A stretch of 64,000 nucleotides of DNA from Pandoraea sputorum (GCF_000814845.2 NZ_CP010431.2:4154001-4218000); one strand, 5' to 3'. Positions 8,457 through 18,219 are shown, counted from the first letter of the stretch. The notes: a model not told the origin generated them from the letters alone. Program-made: numbers and translations.

Positions 8457-9710
8457 ATGAGTTTCTGCGCCATCGATTTCGGCACTTCGAATTCTGCCGT
8501 CGCCGTGAAAGGCGACAGCGCCATGCGTCTGGTCGAACTTGAGGCCGGGTACGGCACGCTGCCTACCGCCGTGTTCTTCAACGCCGACGAAGGCGGCCGC
8601 GCCTCGTTCGGGCGTCAGGCCGTCGCCGATTACGTCGATGGCTACGACGGGCGCCTCATGCGCTCGCTCAAAAGCCTGCTCGGCTCCTCCCTGATCGAAA
8701 GCACCACCGACCTCGGTAACGGCTCGGCGATGCGCTACATCGACATCATCGCCACGTTCCTGCGTCACCTTCGCACTCATGCGCTGAAGGCCGATGGCGG
8801 CGATCTGCGCCAGGTGGTCATGGGGCGTCCGGTGTTCTTCGTCGACGACGATCCGAAGGCGGACGCTGCCGCCCAGCGCTCGCTCGAACAATGCGCACGC
8901 GACGTCGGCTTCAAGGACGTGCATTTCCAGTTCGAACCGATCGCCGCCGCATTCGATTACGAATCGCGCCTGACGGAAGAACAGCAAGTGCTGGTCGTCG
9001 ACATCGGTGGCGGTACGTCCGACTTCTCGCTCGTGCGTGTCGGCCCGGATCGCGCCCGTCATCTGGATCGTAAGGACGACGTGCTCGCGCACCACGGCGT
9101 GCATATCGCCGGGACCGACTTCGACCGCCGCATCGAGCTGGCGACCATCCTGCGCGAACTCGGCTACAAGGCACTCGGCCCGGACGGCAAGGAAGTCCCC
9201 AACCGGATCTACTTCGATCTGGCGACGTGGCACCTGATCAACACCGTCTACACGCCCAAGCGCGTGGGCGAACTGGCGCTCACGGCACATCTGTATGCCG
9301 ACGCCGCCCATCACCGTCGCCTCATGCGCACGGTCGAGCAACGCCTCGGTCACGCGCTGGTCGGTCATGCGGAAGAGGCCAAGATCGACGTGTCCGCTGG
9401 CGGCGAAACACGCATCGACCTCTCGGTCATCGAACGAGAACTGGGCGTGGCCTTCTCGGAAGCCGGTCTGGTGGAAGCCGTGAGTGACGAAATCGCCAGC
9501 ATCACGGCGGGCGCCGTGCATACGGCGTCGCTCGCCGGGCTGCGCGCCGAGGATGTCGACGCGCTGTACTTTACCGGTGGCTCGACGGGCCTGCGTTGTC
9601 TGTCCAGCGCAATGTGCGCCGCCTTCCCGAAAGCGACGCCGGTCTTCGGCGACCGCCTCGCCAGCGTGGCACTGGGTCTGGGCATTCACGCAAAGCGGGT
9701 GTTTTCCTGA
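8457..9710 (+). CDS. yegD: Hsp70-family chaperone-like ATPase YegD
   Basis: A 417-residue actin/Hsp70-fold protein. IDFGTSNSAVAV at the N-terminus is phosphate loop 1, VVDIGGGTSDFSLV is phosphate loop 2, and ALYFTGGSTGL is the adenosine loop. The usual Hsp70 peptide-binding domain is absent, as in E. coli YegD, whose role is poorly defined. No co-chaperone gene is adjacent. No strong Shine-Dalgarno is visible; the start is chosen from the position of the first conserved strand. It converges on the gluconate permease gene across a strong terminator. Confidence 0.85.
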   Translation: MSFCAIDFGTSNSAVAVKGDSAMRLVELEAGYGTLPTAVFFNADEGGRASFGRQAVADYVDGYDGRLMRSLKSLLGSSLIESTTDLGNGSAMRYIDIIATFLRHLRTHALKADGGDLRQVVMGRPVFFVDDDPKADAAAQRSLEQCARDVGFKDVHFQFEPIAAAFDYESRLTEEQQVLVVDIGGGTSDFSLVRVGPDRARHLDRKDDVLAHHGVHIAGTDFDRRIELATILRELGYKALGPDGKEVPNRIYFDLATWHLINTVYTPKRVGELALTAHLYADAAHHRRLMRTVEQRLGHALVGHAEEAKIDVSAGGETRIDLSVIERELGVAFSEAGLVEAVSDEIASITAGAVHTASLAGLRAEDVDALYFTGGSTGLRCLSSAMCAAFPKATPVFGDRLASVALGLGIHAKRVFS

Positions 9711-9737
9711 TCGCACCCAGACGTCCGCCCCACCACG

Positions 9738-9775
9738 AAAAAAGCGCGCGACCGAAAGGTCAGCGCGCTTTTTTT
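9738..9775. terminator. Bidirectional terminator between yegD and gntP-type gene
   Basis: AAAAAAGCGCGC (9738-9749) pairs with GCGCGCTTTTTT (9763-9774). The A and T tracts let the hairpin work in both directions for the convergent genes. Confidence 0.9.
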
Positions 9776-9805
9776 ATGCCGACGGACGAAGCGAGTCGAA
9801 ACGGA

Positions 9806-11182
9806 TCACACGAGGAATTGCCAGAGCAGCAACGTCATCACCAGTCCGACCAGCGACACGATGGTCTGCAACACCGACCACACCCACAGCGTCTCCTTGA
9901 GCTTGAGGCCGAAGTACTCACGCACCATCCAGAAGCCCGCGTCATTGACGTGGCAGAAGAACACCGACCCCGCCCCGATCGCCAGCGCGATAAGCGAGCC
10001 CTGCACCGGCGGCAGATGCATCACGAGCGGCGCGACGATACCGGCCGTCGTCGTCGTGGCGACCGTTGCCGAGCCCGTCGCCTGACGCAACGCCACAGCG
10101 ATCAGCCACGCCAGCAGAATCAGCGGCATATGCGTGCCGACCGCTACCTTGCCGATGGTCGTCGCAATGCCCGCCGTTACCAGCGCCTGCTTCAGCCCGC
10201 CGCCCGCACCGATGGTGAGCAACAGCCCGGCAATCGGCGGAAGCGCGCGACGCAGTGTCTCGCCCACGCGAGCGCGCGGCAGCCCGCGTCCCCACCCGAG
10301 CACGACGATGGCGACGATAACCGTCAGCGCCAGCGCGATGATTGGCTCGCCGAGAAAGTTGAGCGCGTCGAACAGCGGTGTTTCCGGCGTAAGCGCCACC
10401 TTCGCAAGCGTGCGGCCCAGCATCAGCACGACCGGCAGCAGAATCACCAGCAGCGCCGCTGCGAATGGCGGCTGCGAAGCGTCGTCGTCACGCTTGGTGA
10501 ATAGCTCGCCCATTTGCTGCGGCGCCTGTACCTGCAAACGCGGCGCAAGCCACATGCCGTACAGCGGCCCTGCGAGAATCACGGCCGGGATCGCGATGAG
10601 CAGCCCGAGCCCCATCGTCATGCCCAGATCCGCGTGCAGCGCCGACACAGCGATGAGCGGTCCCGGGTGCGGCGGCACGAGCGCATGCAGCGTCGTCATG
10701 CCCGCAAGCGCCGGGATCGCCACGCGCAAAATCGGCGTGTTCGCACGACGCGCCATCACGAAGATGATCGGCACCATCATGACCAGACCGACTTCGAAGA
10801 ACAGCGGCAGGCCGATGATCATGGCGACGAGCGCCATCATCCACGGCAACGCCGCGCCTTTCGCGAACTTCAGCAGCACCGTGACGATACGGTCGGCCGC
10901 CCCAGTGTCGGCCATCAACGCCCCGAGCATGGCCCCGAGCGCGATGATCATGCCAGCGTCGCCCAGCAGACTGCCTGCGCCCTTGCTGAACGAACTGGCG
11001 ACCGCCTCGAGCGGTAGCCCTGCGCCCAGACCCGCGATGAACGTGCCGATGAGAATCGACAGGAACGGCGATAGCTTGAGTGCGCTGATGAAAACGATGA
11101 TGGCCACTAGGCCGACGAGACAGGACAGCAGAAGGCGAGTGTCGTGCGCTGCCCAAGGCACGACGTGGTTGACTATCTCCAC
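9806..11182 (-). CDS. Gluconate:H+ symporter, GntP family
   Basis: A 458-residue inner-membrane permease with roughly 12-14 hydrophobic helices. GntP-family landmarks are visible: the early FISALKLSPFLSILIG helix, a LVPPHPGPL loop, and the C-terminal VFFCHVNDAGFWMV segment. The start is GTG at 11182 with AAGGA upstream. Substrates in the family are gluconate and related sugar acids. No gluconokinase sits beside it, but the Entner-Doudoroff genes start about 3 kb away (zwf, pgl, glk/hexR, edd), which fits gluconate uptake. No HexR-like box was noticed in front of it. Confidence 0.88.
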   Translation of the reverse strand: MEIVNHVVPWAAHDTRLLLSCLVGLVAIIVFISALKLSPFLSILIGTFIAGLGAGLPLEAVASSFSKGAGSLLGDAGMIIALGAMLGALMADTGAADRIVTVLLKFAKGAALPWMMALVAMIIGLPLFFEVGLVMMVPIIFVMARRANTPILRVAIPALAGMTTLHALVPPHPGPLIAVSALHADLGMTMGLGLLIAIPAVILAGPLYGMWLAPRLQVQAPQQMGELFTKRDDDASQPPFAAALLVILLPVVLMLGRTLAKVALTPETPLFDALNFLGEPIIALALTVIVAIVVLGWGRGLPRARVGETLRRALPPIAGLLLTIGAGGGLKQALVTAGIATTIGKVAVGTHMPLILLAWLIAVALRQATGSATVATTTTAGIVAPLVMHLPPVQGSLIALAIGAGSVFFCHVNDAGFWMVREYFGLKLKETLWVWSVLQTIVSLVGLVMTLLLWQFLV

Positions 11183-11205
11183 GATGATCCTTGATGACGA
11201 GAAAC

Positions 11206-11237
11206 GAAAACACCGGCGCGCAGCGCGCAGCCGGTGT
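11206..11237 (-). terminator. Probable terminator downstream of AMP nucleosidase
   Basis: ACACCGGC (11210-11217) pairs with GCCGGTGT (11230-11237); on the minus strand the stem is followed by TTTCGTTTC. It lies about 125 bases past the amn stop and just ahead of the permease start, so it separates the two transcripts. Confidence 0.55.
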
Positions 11238-11360
11238 GTGCAGGGATTGTGCTACTGGAGACGGCGGCATGCACGCATGGGCCGCAACGCCCCGTGATAC
11301 GGGGCAGGCGGGAGGCAGCGGCAAGTTTCGATCGACAAAACATCGCCGCTGCAGGGCGCG

Positions 11361-12860
11361 TTACTGGAACGCGACTTCGTTGAAACTGCGCAGCTTGCGA
11401 CTGTGCAGACGGTCCAGACCGTTGTCGCGCAGCAGCTCCATGGCCTTCACGCCGATCTTCAGGTGCTGGTCGACGCGCTCGCGATAGAAGCGGTCCGCCA
11501 TGCCCGGCAACTTCAGTTCGCCATGCAGCGGCTTGTCGCTCACGCACAGCAAGGTGCCGTACGGCACGCGGAAACGGAAACCGTTGGCGGCAATCGTCGC
11601 ACTCTCCATATCGAGCGCAATCGCCCGGCTCTGACTCATGCGCTGCACCGGCTCACGATGGTCGCGCAATTCCCAGTTCCGGTTATCGACCGTCACCACC
11701 GTGCCCGTGCGCATTACACGCTTGAGCTCGAAGTCGTCCAGTTGCGTGACATCGGCCACCGCACGCTCCAGCGCCACCTGCACCTCGGCCAGCGGCGGCA
11801 CCGGCACCCACAGCGGCAAGTCGTCGTCGAGCACGTGGTCTTCACGCACGTAACCATGCGCGAGGCAGTAATCGCCCAACCGTTGCGAATTGCGCAAGCC
11901 CGCGCAGTGTCCCAGCATGATCCACGCGTGCGGACGCAGCACGGCAATGTGATCGGTGATGGTCTTGGCGTTCGACGGCCCCACGCCGATGTTCACCATC
12001 GTGATGCCGGTGTTGTCCGGGCGCACAAGGTGATACGCGGGCATCTGCGGCAGGCGCGGGGGCGACGTACCCTCCTCGCTGCGCGATTCGATGTTCTGGT
12101 TCCAGTGGGTAACGTTGCCCGGCTCGACGAACGCCGTGTACTGGCTGCGGTACTCGCGCAGCGCGGGGTCGTCCGTCGCGCTCATCAACTCGCGTCCCAG
12201 CTCGACGAACTCGTCGATGTAGAACTGGTAGTTGGTGAACAGCACGTAGTTCTGGAAGTTCTCGGGCGACGTCGCCGTGTAGTGACGCAACCGGTGCAGC
12301 GAATAGTCGACGCGCGGCGCAGTGAACAGCGCCAGCGGCAGAATCTCGCCCGGCAGCGGATCGCGCGTGCCATTGACGATGCTGTCGTCCATCTTCGCAA
12401 GGTCGGGCACGTCGAACACGGTGCGCATGGCGCGCAGGTGCGTCTGATCGAGATCGCCTTCGAGGTACACGCCGTCCTGATAGGCGAAGTGCACGGGTAT
12501 CGGTTCGTCCGAGACGCCGACTTCGAACGCAGCGCCGTGGTTGTGCGCCAGTCGACGTAACTGCTCGATGTAGTAGTTCTCGAACAGATCGGGACGGGTG
12601 ACGGTGGTCTGATAGCTGCCCGGGCCCGAGACAAAACCGTAGGACAGGCGCTTGTCGAGCTGGGTGATGTCTTCCGTGGTGATACGGATGAACGGGTAGT
12701 GGGCGCTTACGCGGCGCGCCTGATCTTTCTGCTTCGAGAAGCGCTCGAATGCCGCGCGCAGATAGGCCGTATTGGCGTCGTAAATCGTCTTCAGATAGGC
12801 GACGGCTTCCACCGGATCTGCGATCGATCGGGTGGCATGGACCGGTTCTTGTTCGGACAT
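11361..12860 (-). CDS. amn: AMP nucleosidase
   Basis: Hydrolyses AMP to adenine and ribose 5-phosphate and so trims the adenylate pool. The 499-residue protein has the family's N-terminal regulatory domain and a C-terminal nucleoside-phosphorylase-like catalytic domain; VNIGVGPSNAKTITDH and ALDMESATIAANGFRFRVPYGTLLCVSDKPLHG (two parts of one catalytic region) are typical. ATG 12860 is preferred over a TTG at 12866 because AGAGG is correctly spaced. Length is close to the 484 residues of the E. coli enzyme. The gene appears to be transcribed alone. Confidence 0.93.
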   Translation of the reverse strand: MSEQEPVHATRSIADPVEAVAYLKTIYDANTAYLRAAFERFSKQKDQARRVSAHYPFIRITTEDITQLDKRLSYGFVSGPGSYQTTVTRPDLFENYYIEQLRRLAHNHGAAFEVGVSDEPIPVHFAYQDGVYLEGDLDQTHLRAMRTVFDVPDLAKMDDSIVNGTRDPLPGEILPLALFTAPRVDYSLHRLRHYTATSPENFQNYVLFTNYQFYIDEFVELGRELMSATDDPALREYRSQYTAFVEPGNVTHWNQNIESRSEEGTSPPRLPQMPAYHLVRPDNTGITMVNIGVGPSNAKTITDHIAVLRPHAWIMLGHCAGLRNSQRLGDYCLAHGYVREDHVLDDDLPLWVPVPPLAEVQVALERAVADVTQLDDFELKRVMRTGTVVTVDNRNWELRDHREPVQRMSQSRAIALDMESATIAANGFRFRVPYGTLLCVSDKPLHGELKLPGMADRFYRERVDQHLKIGVKAMELLRDNGLDRLHSRKLRSFNEVAFQ

Positions 12861-12989
12861 GCGCAAACCTCTTCTGTCTTCTTCGTGATCTCGAATATGC
12901 GCCTATTGTGACACGACTGTACGACATCTGCGGGACAGTGAAGCCAGTCGATTCCCATTCGGCAAAAGGGGCGGACAGCAGGGTTTCGA

Positions 12990-13066
12990 GGGGATTCAGC
13001 GGGGATTCAGCAGGGATGTGGAGGAGATTTGGTGCGACGTCGGCCGGGGACGTTCATCCCCGGCCG
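12990..13066. repeat. Short tandem repeat and GC hairpin between amn and dodecin
   Basis: GGGGATTCAGC occurs twice head to tail (12990-13000, 13001-13011). Further on, CGGCCGGGGA (13041-13050) pairs perfectly with TCCCCGGCCG (13057-13066). The hairpin follows the dodecin gene on the minus strand and may end its transcript, though no T-run follows. Otherwise the 12861-13110 gap holds nothing recognisable. Confidence 0.5.
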
Positions 13067-13110
13067 AGCGTGTTCTTGCGGATGCTACCGGATGATGCCG
13101 GATGGTGCGC

Positions 13111-13320
13111 TCAGTCTTCGAGCCGCATGCCGACCTTGAGCGTGACTTGCCAGTGCGCGACCTTGCCGTCTTCGATGTGGCCGCGTGTTTCGATGATCTC
13201 GAACCAGTTCAGATTCCGCAGCGTCTTGCTCGCGCGTTCGATGGCGCATTTGACCGCGTCCTCGATGGACTTGGTTGACGAGCCGGTCAGCTCGATTTGC
13301 TTGTACACGTGATTCGTCAT
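13111..13320 (-). CDS. Dodecin flavin-binding protein
   Basis: A 69-residue protein that in characterised relatives forms a hollow dodecamer storing or sequestering flavins. The sequence has the dodecin pattern: [19 protein letters not shown], then a helix, then [19 protein letters not shown] with the Trp that stacks on the flavin, and a final [11 protein letters not shown] strand. The start at 13320 follows GGAGG by five bases; an upstream in-frame Met is not needed. Riboflavin genes are elsewhere in the window but not adjacent. Confidence 0.93.
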   Translation of the reverse strand: MTNHVYKQIELTGSSTKSIEDAVKCAIERASKTLRNLNWFEIIETRGHIEDGKVAHWQVTLKVGMRLED

Positions 13321-13365
13321 GTCAGCCTCCGGGTGGGTTTGGAGACTTCCCATGCTAGGCGTGTG

Positions 13366-13953
13366 CTACTGAGGCCGCAAGTCGGTGCATTCCGACAGGT
13401 CGTCGCCAGCATCGTCTAGCAAGTCGACGGTCGCCGCGTGCTCGCTGACGTTCGCCGCATTTTCCGCCTGCGCACGGCGCAGCACAGCGGGCACGACGGT
13501 GTCGAGCGGCGTGGGAACGACGTGCGTGAGATTCCGACGCACTTTTTGCAGCAACTGCGTGAGCTGCACCGCTTCGAACGCGGTCAGGCCGTGCAGCGCT
13601 TCATCGCGCACTTCGTCGGAAAGGCGGCGCGCGACCTGCAATTGCGCAACCGCCGCCCGGGTGACGAACAGGCGTTCGATGCGAGGATCGCGCGCGTCGG
13701 GTCGGCGTCGCACCCAACCCGCCTCTTCCATGCGCTCCAGCGTGCCGGCGAGCGTCTGTACCGGCGTTTCCAGAATGTCGGCCAGCACCGTCGGACTCAC
13801 GCCGCGATTGACGCTGAGATAGGCGAGCAAGCGGCATTGCGCGCGCGTCATCGGCAGCGTGCGCTGTGCAAACTGCTCGAAGCGGCGCCCGAAGAGACGT
13901 TGGATGTCTGCGACGAGAAAGCCGAAACGTTGGGCGGAATCGGTTACTTTCAT
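13366..13953 (-). CDS. MarR-family transcriptional regulator
   Basis: A 195-residue winged-HTH regulator. The MarR core covers about residues 10-145 (LPMTRAQCRLLAYLSVNRGV, then LADILETPVQTLAGTLERMEEAGWVRR as recognition helix and WVRRRPDARDPR as wing). A roughly 45-residue C-terminal tail rich in Ala/Asp is unusual for the family. A perfect palindrome at 13967-13980 lies just before the start and suggests autoregulation. Alternative in-frame start at 13962. No divergent efflux or catabolic gene is adjacent, so its other targets are unknown. Confidence 0.88.
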   Translation of the reverse strand: MKVTDSAQRFGFLVADIQRLFGRRFEQFAQRTLPMTRAQCRLLAYLSVNRGVSPTVLADILETPVQTLAGTLERMEEAGWVRRRPDARDPRIERLFVTRAAVAQLQVARRLSDEVRDEALHGLTAFEAVQLTQLLQKVRRNLTHVVPTPLDTVVPAVLRRAQAENAANVSEHAATVDLLDDAGDDLSECTDLRPQ

Positions 13954-13966
13954 ATGCCGCATTATG

Positions 13967-13980
13967 CTAAACATGTTTAG
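13967..13980. promoter_or_regulatory. Palindromic operator at the MarR gene
   Basis: CTAAACATGTTTAG is a perfect 14-base palindrome, 14 bases upstream of the MarR start codon. Size, AT-richness and position match MarR-type operators. Binding by the adjacent gene product is inferred. Confidence 0.6.
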
Positions 13981-14086
13981 GGATATCAAGCCGACGACAC
14001 TTCGGCGTCCGGTGCATCTCCGGCCAACGGCCCGACGTTCCCCGCACGACGCCGCCCAGCGCCGCCTGATGCCGCATCAAGTCACT

Positions 14087-15958
14087 TCAGGCCGCCGCTG
14101 GTGTGCCGTCGCCCTGTCCGCTACCGTGCCCCAACCAGTCGAGCGCGCCCTCGCCTGCGGTTTCGCCTCCCGGACCGGCACGCCGAATCGCCACGCCCAC
14201 GGCCAGCACGTCGATGGCGGCGAGATGCAATATCCGCGCAATCATCGTGACGTGTGCGCCCATCGTCTCCACATGATCGTTGGGCAGCACCAGCGTCGCC
14301 TTGCGGGCGAGCGGTGAATTGCGCGCGGTAAGCGCAATGACCTTGGCACCGCGCGTGAGTGCGATATCGACGGCGCGGTTCAGGTCCGTCGAGCGTCCCG
14401 ATGCGGAAATCGCGACGACCACATCGCCATCCCCCAACAACCCGGCCGACGCCTGCAACAGGTACGGATCGCCATACGCGATAGTCGGCTTGCCGAAACG
14501 GAAAAACTTGTAGTGCGCGTCCTGCGCGATCACGCCTGAATTGCCCAGACCGTAGAACTCGATGCGACGCGCGCCGTCGAGCAGCGTCACGGCCGCCTCG
14601 ACGGTGCGGGCATCGAGATGCTCTCGCATTTGCAGAATCGACGACACCGTGTTGTCGAGCACCTTGGCGCTGAACTCGGCGGCCGTGTCGCCCACGTGCA
14701 CCTGCCCGTGACGCACCGGCAACGTGCCCGTCAGTGCGCTCGCCAGCTTGAGCTTGAAATCCGACAACCCCTGACAGCCGAGCTTGCGGCAGAAGCGAAT
14801 CACCGTCGGCTGACTCACACGCGCCAGACGCGCGATCTCCGCCACCGGCTCGGCCAGCAGCGCACGCGGTTGCTTCAACGTGAGTTCCGCGACGCGCTGC
14901 TCGGCAGGACTCAGACGATCACGCAGACGATGCAGACGGTCGATGAGCGCTCCCGCCCCGGCCGCGTGCGTGCCCAACTGCTCAGCGAGAATTGCGGATG
15001 TGCCCAGAAACGCCGGATGATCGGCCGTGATGACGTAGGTCGGGATCTTCTTCAGATACGCTTCGAAGCGTCCCTTCGCCTCGAAGCGCTGACGAAATGG
15101 CGACGCTTCGAACAGCTTGCCGAGCTTCGGAATCACCCCTCCGCCAAGGTACACGCCCCCGACCGCGCCGAGCGACACCGCCACGTTGCCTGCGAGCGTG
15201 CCCAGCATCGCGCAGAAGCAATCGACGGTCTCGCGCGCGAGCGCGTCGCCCGATTCCGCGAGCTTGACGATGACCGGGGTCTCAAGCGATTCCACACGAC
15301 GTCCCGCCCGCTCCGCCAGCGCCTGATAAACCAGCGCCATGCCTGGGCCCGCGACCAGCCGCTCGAACGACACGTGCGGGAAGTGCTTCCACGCATAGCG
15401 CAGCACGTCGATCTCACGCTCGTCCGCCGGAGAAAACGTCGTGTGGCCGCCCTCGCTGCCCAGCGCGATCCATCGGTCTCCCGCTGGAATGAGGCCCGAC
15501 ACGCCCACGCCGGTACCCGGCCCAAGCAAACCCAGCACACCATTCGGACGTGGTTCGCCACCGCCGATCTTGTGCTTCTGCGCGTCCGTCAGATACGGCA
15601 ACGCCATCGCCAGCGCGGTGAAATCGTTGACGACCAACAGCGTCTCGAAACGCAGCGCACGGCGCGTCGCTTCGATGGAAAAGTGCCAGTCGCGGTTGGT
15701 CATCTGAATCTCATCGCCTTCGATGGGATTGGCGATGGCGATGGCCGCGTGCTGCACCGGCTCGGCGTGATCCGCCTCGTCGAGATAAGCGCGAATGACT
15801 TCGGGCACCCCCGCGTAGTCGTCGCAGGCGTAGTCGCGGATTTCAACGAGATCGCCCGGCGAGATCTCCAGCGCAAAGCGGGCGTTGGTGCCACCGATGT
15901 CGGCCAGCAGTCGCGGGCCGCTCAGGTGGGGCGGGTTATTCCTCACTCCAGAAGACAT
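14087..15958 (-). CDS. glk: Fused glucokinase - HexR-type regulator
   Basis: A two-part protein of 623 residues. Residues about 12-330 are a group A glucokinase ([15 protein letters not shown] is the ATP phosphate loop; [12 protein letters not shown] and [11 protein letters not shown] follow), which makes glucose 6-phosphate. Residues about 337-590 are an RpiR/HexR regulator: HTH ([17 protein letters not shown]) and a SIS sugar-phosphate domain ([27 protein letters not shown]). HexR relatives bind KDPG and release DNA. Such fusions are known in Burkholderiaceae. ATG 15958 has GGAG nine bases upstream; a GTG at 15976 is less likely. The start overlaps the end of pgl by 23 bases, so this is the last gene of zwf-pgl-glk/hexR. 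HexR boxes lie in the shared zwf/edd promoter. Confidence 0.93.
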   Translation of the reverse strand: MSSGVRNNPPHLSGPRLLADIGGTNARFALEISPGDLVEIRDYACDDYAGVPEVIRAYLDEADHAEPVQHAAIAIANPIEGDEIQMTNRDWHFSIEATRRALRFETLLVVNDFTALAMALPYLTDAQKHKIGGGEPRPNGVLGLLGPGTGVGVSGLIPAGDRWIALGSEGGHTTFSPADEREIDVLRYAWKHFPHVSFERLVAGPGMALVYQALAERAGRRVESLETPVIVKLAESGDALARETVDCFCAMLGTLAGNVAVSLGAVGGVYLGGGVIPKLGKLFEASPFRQRFEAKGRFEAYLKKIPTYVITADHPAFLGTSAILAEQLGTHAAGAGALIDRLHRLRDRLSPAEQRVAELTLKQPRALLAEPVAEIARLARVSQPTVIRFCRKLGCQGLSDFKLKLASALTGTLPVRHGQVHVGDTAAEFSAKVLDNTVSSILQMREHLDARTVEAAVTLLDGARRIEFYGLGNSGVIAQDAHYKFFRFGKPTIAYGDPYLLQASAGLLGDGDVVVAISASGRSTDLNRAVDIALTRGAKVIALTARNSPLARKATLVLPNDHVETMGAHVTMIARILHLAAIDVLAVGVAIRRAGPGGETAGEGALDWLGHGSGQGDGTPAAA

Positions 15959-16613
15959 CGAGCTTGACTCCTTCACGGTGGATCAGCCGGGAGATGGCGT
16001 TGTCCTGTTCGTTCGCCTGCGCGGCTTCGAGCACGGCGCGTTTGGCCGGGCCCTGTATTTGCAGGATGAGCCGGTCGCTGGCGGCGAGTGCGGCGAGCGA
16101 CCACGACACGCGCTGATACGGCGCGTGCTGCGGCTGCACGAAGACGAACTTGTCGTGGGTGGTGGCGGCGTAGGGCCATTGCGGGGCGTCGGCGAAGAGC
16201 GATGCGGTGTGCCCGTCCTCGCCCATGCCCAGTACGCAGACTTGCGGCACGCCGTGCGTCCACGTGTCGTTGAGCGTGCGCACGTGCAACGCCGTGGCCG
16301 TCGCGGTGTCGACGATCGGCAGCCAGCGCGCGCCGGTCGCACCGGGCAACAGCGTCTCGGTCACGAGTCGCGCATTGCTGTCGGCGTGATCGGGCGGCAG
16401 CCAGCGATCGTCCACCAAGGTGATATCGACGTCGCGCCACGCCACGGGCAGTCGCGCAAGCTGTGTGAGAAACGCCCGGGGGCTGGTGCCGCCGGAGACG
16501 GCCAGCAACGCACGCTTGCGAATCGTCAGCGCTTCGTCGATGCCCGCTACGACGGCGTTAGCCAGCGCATGTGCCTGCGCGTCGCGCGTGGGAAAGGTTC
16601 GCCAATGGATCAT
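15936..16613 (-). CDS. pgl: 6-phosphogluconolactonase
   Basis: Hydrolyses 6-phosphogluconolactone to 6-phosphogluconate, the step between Zwf and Edd. The 225-residue protein shows the NagB/Pgl fold: [14 protein letters not shown] binds phosphate, [20 protein letters not shown] and [14 protein letters not shown] (with the catalytic His) are diagnostic. The start at 16613 lies 11 bases past the zwf stop; the longer in-frame extension overlaps zwf and is rejected. It is the second gene of the zwf operon and overlaps the next gene. Confidence 0.93.
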   Translation of the reverse strand: MIHWRTFPTRDAQAHALANAVVAGIDEALTIRKRALLAVSGGTSPRAFLTQLARLPVAWRDVDITLVDDRWLPPDHADSNARLVTETLLPGATGARWLPIVDTATATALHVRTLNDTWTHGVPQVCVLGMGEDGHTASLFADAPQWPYAATTHDKFVFVQPQHAPYQRVSWSLAALAASDRLILQIQGPAKRAVLEAAQANEQDNAISRLIHREGVKLDVFWSEE

Positions 16614-16624
16614 GCGGTCCGCCG

Positions 16625-18121
16625 TCAGTTGTCTTCTTCCATCCAGCTCGATCCGTACTGCGTGAGCAGCGCGCTGGCGGCGGGCGGTCCCCACGTGCCA
16701 GCGGCGTAACGTTTCGGGCCCTTGTGCTGGCGCGACCAGTACGCCTGAATCGGTGCGACCCAGCGCCACGCCTGCTCCTGCTCGTCGCGTCGGACGAACA
16801 GCGCCAGCCGACCATTGATGACGTCGAGCAACAGACGCTCGTACGCATCCATCCGGTGTCCCTTGAAGAACTGGTCGAACGCCAGATCGAGGTGAACGGA
16901 TTGCAGATTCATGCCCTCGCCCGGCTGCTTCGCGAGACAGTACAGACGAATCGATTCGTTCGGCTGAAGGCGAATGACGAGACGGTTGACACCCGGTTGT
17001 GCAGTCGCGTCGCCCAGCAGCGGATACGGCGTCGCGCGGTAATTGACGACGATCTCCGCCACGCGCTCGCCGAGCCGCTTGCCCGTGCGCAGGAAGAACG
17101 GCACACCGGCCCAGCGCCAGTTGTCGATGTCGGCCTTGAGCGCGACGAAGGTCTCCGTCTGGCTGTCCGGCGGCACGCCCGGCTCGTCGGTGTACCCGGG
17201 TACCGCCGAATTGCGGATGGCCCCGCCGCCGTACTGCCCGCGCACGACGTTGCGCGACACACTCTCGTCGTCCAGTTGACGCAGCGAGCGCAGCACGCGC
17301 AGTTTTTCGTCGCGCACGGCGTCAGCATCCATCGACAGCGGCGGCTCCATCGCGACGATGGCCAGCAGTTGCAGCAAATGGTTCTGCACCATGTCTCGTA
17401 GCGCGCCGGTCTGCTCGTAGAACTCGCCGCGCCCCTCGACGCCGATTTCCTCGGCAATCGTGATCTGGATGTTGTCGATCAGCTCGCGCCGCCACAGCGG
17501 CTCGAAGATCGCGTTGCCGAAGCGCAGGGCCAGCAGGTTCTGCACCGCCTCTTTTCCAAGGTAGTGGTCGATGCGGTAAATCTGGTCTTCTCGGAAGATC
17601 GCGCCGACAGCGTCGTTGATTGCCTCCGACGACGCCAGATCGTGACCCAGCGGCTTTTCGAGCACGATGCGGCTGTTCTCGTTGAGCTTCGCGCTGCGAA
17701 GCCCTTCGCAAATGGGGATGAACAACGACGGCCCGGTCGCCAGATAGAAGATGCGCACGCCGGGGCGCTTCGACAGTCGCTCGGCCAGTACGCCGAACTC
17801 GTCTTCGCGGCCCAGATCGAGCGGCATGTAGTCGATGGTATCGAGAAAGCGCTTCCAGGCGCTCTCGTCCCACACGTCGGGCTTGATGTGTCCGCGCACA
17901 TGCTGCTCGCACCACGCGTGGTACGCGGGCGCGTCCATCGGTTTTCGGGCGATGGCGAGGATGCGGCCCGCATCGGTGGCACCTGCCCCGCTGTCCTTCG
18001 CATCGTCCGCGCCGAGTTGGCCAGTGCGGAACGCGCGGAACAGCGCGGGAAGGACTTTGCGCAGCGACAAATCGCCGGTAGCGCCGAACAACACAAAGGT
18101 ATAGGGTGAAGGCGTGTTCAT
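16625..18121 (-). CDS. zwf: Glucose-6-phosphate 1-dehydrogenase
   Basis: Oxidises glucose 6-phosphate to the lactone with NAD(P)+, the entry to the Entner-Doudoroff and oxidative pentose phosphate routes. The 498-residue protein begins with a Rossmann loop (FVLFGATGDLSLRKVLPAL) and carries the signature RIDHYLGKEAVQN with the catalytic/substrate Lys, plus EKPLGHDL. The start at 18121 begins MNTPSPYTF; the upstream frame lies in the promoter. It is first in zwf-pgl-glk/hexR, divergent from edd. Its promoter (18169-18196) overlaps a HexR palindrome. Confidence 0.95.
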   Translation of the reverse strand: MNTPSPYTFVLFGATGDLSLRKVLPALFRAFRTGQLGADDAKDSGAGATDAGRILAIARKPMDAPAYHAWCEQHVRGHIKPDVWDESAWKRFLDTIDYMPLDLGREDEFGVLAERLSKRPGVRIFYLATGPSLFIPICEGLRSAKLNENSRIVLEKPLGHDLASSEAINDAVGAIFREDQIYRIDHYLGKEAVQNLLALRFGNAIFEPLWRRELIDNIQITIAEEIGVEGRGEFYEQTGALRDMVQNHLLQLLAIVAMEPPLSMDADAVRDEKLRVLRSLRQLDDESVSRNVVRGQYGGGAIRNSAVPGYTDEPGVPPDSQTETFVALKADIDNWRWAGVPFFLRTGKRLGERVAEIVVNYRATPYPLLGDATAQPGVNRLVIRLQPNESIRLYCLAKQPGEGMNLQSVHLDLAFDQFFKGHRMDAYERLLLDVINGRLALFVRRDEQEQAWRWVAPIQAYWSRQHKGPKRYAAGTWGPPAASALLTQYGSSWMEEDN

Positions 18122-18168
18122 GACAAGACGTCCACGTGTCACTGGGAAAGCGCAACTTTTGACACTGC

Positions 18169-18196
18169 ATTGTAGTTTAACTACACTGCAATTCAA
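18169..18196 (-). promoter_or_regulatory. Promoter of the zwf operon
   Basis: Read on the minus strand, TTGAAT (18196-18191) and TACAAT (18174-18169) are separated by 16 bases, a good sigma-70 pair. The -10 box and spacer are covered by the HexR palindrome at 18171-18185, so bound repressor would exclude polymerase. Confidence 0.55.
18171..18185. promoter_or_regulatory. HexR operator 1 (zwf/edd)
   Basis: TGTAGTTTAACTACA is a perfect palindrome that fits the HexR consensus described in other proteobacteria (TGTA, an AT-rich centre, TACA). It lies in the divergent zwf/edd promoter and the regulator is encoded in the zwf operon itself, as the second half of the glucokinase fusion. Confidence 0.8.
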
Positions 18197-18204
18197 CAAA
18201 ATAT

Positions 18205-18219
18205 CGTGCTTTAACTACA
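18205..18219. promoter_or_regulatory. HexR operator 2, degenerate
   Basis: CGTGCTTTAACTACA matches operator 1 at 12 of 15 positions with an intact right half. Its centre is 34 bases from that of operator 1, about three helical turns, which would place two dimers on one DNA face and could serve the edd side. Confidence 0.5.

Noticed and set aside
14618..15967. Plus-strand frame opposite glk/hexR
   Set aside because: Antisense shadow of a firmly identified gene; no ribosome-binding site or family resemblance.
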